A stretch of DNA of 64,000 nt from SZUA-430 sp040080835 (GTDB taxonomy: Bacteria > Pseudomonadota > Alphaproteobacteria > Micropepsales > Micropepsaceae). Each line of letters starts with the position of its first letter. Position 1 is the first letter of the stretch. Shown here piece by piece: positions 61,418-64,000 of the stretch. The notes beneath the pieces are model-generated. The model ran no database searches. It had not been told where the DNA came from and was given only the letters and a program-made list of their open reading frames with translations. The stretch covers positions 248,001 through 312,000 of the forward strand of contig JBEBHP010000001.1 of assembly GCA_040080835.1 (NCBI GenBank), read 5' to 3'. Made by a program: the position numbers and the translations under genes.

Positions 61418-62395
61418 TCAAGCCAACCCCACACGACCCATCGCCAAATACTTGTCCCATCGCGCCTTGCGCAACGGCTCGGGCGGAATGCCTTCAAGCT
61501 CGGTCAGCGCCAGATCGATCGCATCACCGGTATCTTCCATCACCTGCGCACGCCCGCGCTGGGCACCACCAACTGGTTCACGAATGATGGAATCAATGAT
61601 GCGCAACTGCTGCAGGTCTTGCGCCGTGATCTTCATGGCAACGGCCGCATCCTGCGGCGTGAAGCTCGGCGGCGCGCCAAGCTTGGCCTTGCCGAGAATG
61701 GACGAGCAGCCTTCGGGAGAAATCACCGAATAGACCGAATGCTCGAGCATCAGCACGCGGTCGGCAGTCGCCAGCGCAACCGCACCGCCTGAACCGCCTT
61801 CACCAATGATGACCGACACAAGCGGCACCCCCAGCGTCAGGCAGCGTTCCGTTGAACGCGCGATCGCCTCACCCTGTCCGCGCTCTTCAGCACTGAGGCC
61901 TGGATAGGCGCCAGACGTATCCACCAGGGTGATGACAGGCAGGTTGAACCGTTCGGCCATCGTCATCAGGCGAATGGCCTTGCGATAGCCGTCCGGCATG
62001 GCCATGCCGAAATTGTGGTGCAGGCGTGACTTGGTATCATTACCCTTCTCGTGCCCGATGACCATGACCGACCGGCCGCGGAAGGTGCCCAGTCCCCCCA
62101 GGATTGCCTTGTCATCCGCATAGGCGCGGTCACCGGCCAGTGGCGTGAAATCCTGCATCAGCGCGTGCACGTAATCCAGGAAGTGCGGACGCTCCGGATG
62201 TCGGGCGACTTGCGTCTTCTGCCAGGGCGAAAGCTTGGCATAGGTATCGCGCAACAGATGCGCGGCCCGCGCTTCAAGCTTCGAAACTTCGTCTTCAATC
62301 GAGACGGCTTCGCCTTGCGCAGCGACGCGGCGCAACTCTTCAATCTTGCCTTCGATATCGGCGATGGGTTTTTCGAAATCGAGATAGGTCGTCAT
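61418..62395 (-). CDS. accA: Acetyl-CoA carboxylase carboxyltransferase subunit alpha
   Basis: Transfers the carboxyl group from biotin to acetyl-CoA, making malonyl-CoA for fatty acid synthesis. About 325 residues from the ATG at 62395 (MTTYLDFEKPIADIEGKIEE). Family text: YVHALMQDFTPLAGDRAYAD, GHEKGNDTKSRLHHNFGMAM, VDTSGAYPGLSAEERGQGEA, and SEGCSSILGKAKLGAPP-like PEGCSSILGKAKLGAPPSFT. Its partner accD is not in the window. It is convergent with the epoxide hydrolase gene. Confidence 0.96.
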   Translation of the reverse strand: MTTYLDFEKPIADIEGKIEELRRVAAQGEAVSIEDEVSKLEARAAHLLRDTYAKLSPWQKTQVARHPERPHFLDYVHALMQDFTPLAGDRAYADDKAILGGLGTFRGRSVMVIGHEKGNDTKSRLHHNFGMAMPDGYRKAIRLMTMAERFNLPVITLVDTSGAYPGLSAEERGQGEAIARSTERCLTLGVPLVSVIIGEGGSGGAVALATADRVLMLEHSVYSVISPEGCSSILGKAKLGAPPSFTPQDAAVAMKITAQDLQQLRIIDSIIREPVGGAQRGRAQVMEDTGDAIDLALTELEGIPPEPLRKARWDKYLAMGRVGLA

Positions 62396-62527
62396 TCGCA
62401 ATTGGGTAACACCACTTCAGCCTGCTGCCAACCCGAAAATTCTCCAGATTAATCAACCAGTTAACCCAAGAAGTATCATGCGCCTCGGCCTGAAAACCGG
62501 CGTCGCGGCGCGGCTCGTGTAAACACC

Positions 62528-62554
62528 TGTCACAAAACGCTCTGCTAAAACGTC
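62528..62554 (+). promoter_or_regulatory. ECF41-type promoter upstream of the sigma-factor operon
   Basis: TGTCACA (62528-62534) and CGTC (62551-62554) are separated by exactly 16 bases. This is the known promoter pattern of ECF41 sigma factors (TGTCACA about 16 bases before CGTC). It stands 25 bases before the first gene of an operon whose third gene encodes a matching sigma factor, so self-control is the natural reading. Confidence 0.85.
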
Positions 62555-62578
62555 TTATGTGGCGAAGGAGAGCGAACC

Positions 62579-62968
62579 ATGATCAGGACCATTGCAGTGG
62601 GCGTAGGCGTTTTGCTGGCCGTCAACGGCGTCTACATGTTTGCCAACCCTCCGGGCTGGTACGTAGCCGTACCGGGTGTTCCCGACACGGGCCCGCTGAA
62701 CGTTCATTTCATCCGCGACATCGGTCTGGCCTATCTGGTAGCCGGCAGCGGCCTGGTGTGGAGCGAGTTTGGCGGAACCTGGCGCGCAAGCGCACTGGGC
62801 GCCATGTTCATTGCCCTGCATTCAGCGCTTCACATTGGCGAAACACTTCAGGGCCATCACCACGATGTGATCCTGAACGAACTGTTGGCGGTGCATCTCC
62901 CTGCTGCACTCGCAATTTTTGTCTCGTTCCAGCAGAGAGCCCACTTCAACCGGGGACACGCATCATGA
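62579..62968 (+). CDS. Small four-helix membrane protein in the ECF41 operon
   Basis: 129 residues, ATG at 62579 after GAAGGAGAG. Four hydrophobic segments are seen: IAVGVGVLLAVNGVYMFANP, HFIRDIGLAYLVAGSGLVWS, ASALGAMFIALHSALHIGET and LLAVHLPAALAIFVSFQQR. A histidine cluster (GHHHD) lies between the third and fourth. It resembles small DoxX- or DUF4345-like proteins, but I cannot assign a family with confidence. Its stop overlaps the next start (ATGA at 62965). Confidence 0.8.
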   Translation: MIRTIAVGVGVLLAVNGVYMFANPPGWYVAVPGVPDTGPLNVHFIRDIGLAYLVAGSGLVWSEFGGTWRASALGAMFIALHSALHIGETLQGHHHDVILNELLAVHLPAALAIFVSFQQRAHFNRGHAS

Positions 62969-63507
62969 ACCGCTGGCTTCTGACGAAACTGCTGATGTGG
63001 AGTGAAAAGCAGCTTGGTGGCGTCAATATGGACTACGCGTATCATTTGCGCGATGTCATGCCATCGCAGCTGTGGCGCTTTTCCATGATCAAGACCGTCG
63101 AAGGTCCGCGCAAGTTCACGCCACCCGGGGTCTATCACGCGGCGGGACTCGCTGCGGCAATGGTCGAGGATTGTGGGCCCTGTGTACAGATCCACGTCAA
63201 TCTCGCGTTGAAGGACGGTGTGAGCGCAGAAACGCTTCGAGCCCTTGTCTCACGTCAGCTTGCCGGCGTTCCGGCCGATATCGCACTTGGATTTCGCTAT
63301 GGCGACGCAATCGCGCGAGGGATCATGGCAGACGATCTTCGGGACAACATCCGCCGGCAATGGGGCGAAAAAGGACTGATCGAACTTGCCTTCACGATTG
63401 CCACGGCGCGATTCTATCCTGCCGTCAAACGCGGCATGGGTTACGCTGACACCTGTGAACGCGTGCTCATAAATGACCAGGTAACACCGGCAGGCAAGGC
63501 AGCATGA
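62965..63507 (+). CDS. Carboxymuconolactone decarboxylase (AhpD) family protein
   Basis: 180 residues, start at 62965. The AhpD-type redox motif is Glu-Asp-Cys-Gly-Pro-Cys-Val-Gln-Ile-His (Cys70, Cys73, His77), inside MVEDCGPCVQIHVNLAL. Genes of this family are the most common partner of ECF41 sigma factors, where they are thought to be the output or target genes. Both ends overlap neighbours by ATGA, so all three genes are probably translated together. Confidence 0.88.
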   Translation: MNRWLLTKLLMWSEKQLGGVNMDYAYHLRDVMPSQLWRFSMIKTVEGPRKFTPPGVYHAAGLAAAMVEDCGPCVQIHVNLALKDGVSAETLRALVSRQLAGVPADIALGFRYGDAIARGIMADDLRDNIRRQWGEKGLIELAFTIATARFYPAVKRGMGYADTCERVLINDQVTPAGKAA

Positions 63508-64000
63508 TCAGGCAAAGTCCGGTGGAGACATTTGAGGCAGAGCGCAAGCGGCTCGCTTCAATCGCCTATCGCATGCTGGGCCGCTGGTCGGAAGCAGAAG
63601 ACGCCGTGCAGGACGCATATCTGCGCTGGCAGGCCGCCACCCATCAAACCATCGAAACACCAGCTGCATGGCTGACAACGGTCATTGTCAGGCTTTGCCT
63701 GGATCGCATTCGCAAAAGCAGGGCCGCCCGCGAGATCTATGTTGGCCCATGGCTGCCCGAGCCCGTCATAACAATCGAAGGCGGCCAGATCAGTTCTGAA
63801 TCCACTGAGTCCCTCGCACAGGACTTGTCCCTCGGTCTCCTGCATGTGCTTGAACGTCTGGGGCCAGAAGAGCGTGCTGCCTTCATTCTGCGTGAAGCGT
63901 TTGATTCATCCTATGCCGACATCGCGGCAACTTTGGGAAAAAGCGAGCCGGCTGTTCGCCAGCTTGTTTCGCGTGCACGTGAACGCGTGCGGGCAGCGCG
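63504..64000 (+). CDS. ECF41-type RNA polymerase sigma factor (3' end outside the window)
   Basis: About 165 residues visible from ATG 63504. Sigma region 2 is FEAERKRLASIAYRMLGRWS, then EAEDAVQDAYLRWQ; the linker holds WLPEP (residues 83-87, in YVGPWLPEPVITIEGG), the hallmark of ECF41 sigma factors; sigma region 4 is ERLGPEERAAFILREAFDSS, YADIAATLGKSEPAVRQLVS, RARERVRA. ECF41 proteins carry a C-terminal SnoaL-like extension that controls activity; it lies beyond the window end. The promoter at 62528 matches its expected target. Confidence 0.92.
   Translation, partial: MIRQSPVETFEAERKRLASIAYRMLGRWSEAEDAVQDAYLRWQAATHQTIETPAAWLTTVIVRLCLDRIRKSRAAREIYVGPWLPEPVITIEGGQISSESTESLAQDLSLGLLHVLERLGPEERAAFILREAFDSSYADIAATLGKSEPAVRQLVSRARERVRAA

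Noticed and set aside
62557..62964. Long upstream extension of the CMD-family gene
   Set aside because: This stretch is the real membrane-protein gene in another frame; the true CMD start is the ATGA overlap at 62965.

Overview
The window looks like a chromosomal segment of an alphaproteobacterium. This rests on recognisable lineage markers: a MipZ-type division-plane ATPase, a MucR/Ros regulator, the small conserved proteins DUF1489, DUF1178, DUF3126 and DUF1499, the ClpS-ClpA pair, a GAF-containing PtsP next to aspartate kinase, a phasin, and ubiquinone biosynthesis (UbiG). The order or genus cannot be fixed from the sequence alone. Base composition is moderately GC-rich and fairly even. 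I see no prophage, no CRISPR array and no complete insertion sequence. The accessory material is a set of short dispersed repeats and one local segmental duplication.

Layout. 1-4.75 kb: 5' end of clpA, clpS, a DUF1499 protein, a phasin with PhaR-like sites upstream, a D,D-carboxypeptidase with a SPOR domain, and mipZ. 4.9-9.65 kb: putA, an acetyltransferase, a repeat-filled gap, DUF1489. 9.8-17.4 kb: leucine degradation genes (mccA, an enoyl-CoA hydratase, mccB) separated by an RNase T2 gene and two paralogous membrane-protein genes made by a tandem duplication whose chimeric junction is still readable. 17.5-24.7 kb: PAP2 phosphatase, PhoH, small membrane proteins, an FAD oxidoreductase, a very small ORF behind a perfect anti-16S ribosome binding site, and cysE. 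24.8-31.9 kb: nitroreductase, histidine phosphatase, enoyl-CoA hydratase plus SDR, two TorF-type porins, a methyltransferase plus adenylate-forming ligase pair. 31.9-38 kb: two paralogous alpha/beta hydrolases around an M20 amidohydrolase, a GPH-type transporter, mucR, an unknown protein and tRNA-Leu(TAA). 38.1-45.7 kb: CinA-like protein, TetR regulator with a candidate operator, RodZ-like protein, ptsP, lysC, ubiG, DUF1178. 45.9-53.2 kb: kynureninase, an alpha/beta hydrolase split by an in-frame amber codon, a nitrilase-family hydrolase, glutaredoxin, ComF, a methyltransferase, two orphan Flp pilins around mutT, and argJ. 53.3-62.4 kb: secA, a repeat cluster, DUF2007, a TauD-like dioxygenase, a glycine-zipper lipoprotein, two epoxide hydrolases around an NTF2-like protein, and accA. 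62.5-64 kb: a three-gene operon with an ECF41-type sigma factor and a matching promoter in front.

How genes work together. The three mcc/hydratase genes fit leucine catabolism to HMG-CoA. ClpS feeds N-degron substrates to ClpA. The last operon looks like an autoregulated ECF41 unit in which the sigma factor recognises the TGTCACA...CGTC promoter upstream of its own operon. Many neighbouring genes are tightly packed: ATGA overlaps between consecutive genes and, repeatedly, tail-to-tail pairs whose stop codons share the four bases CTAG or TTAG.
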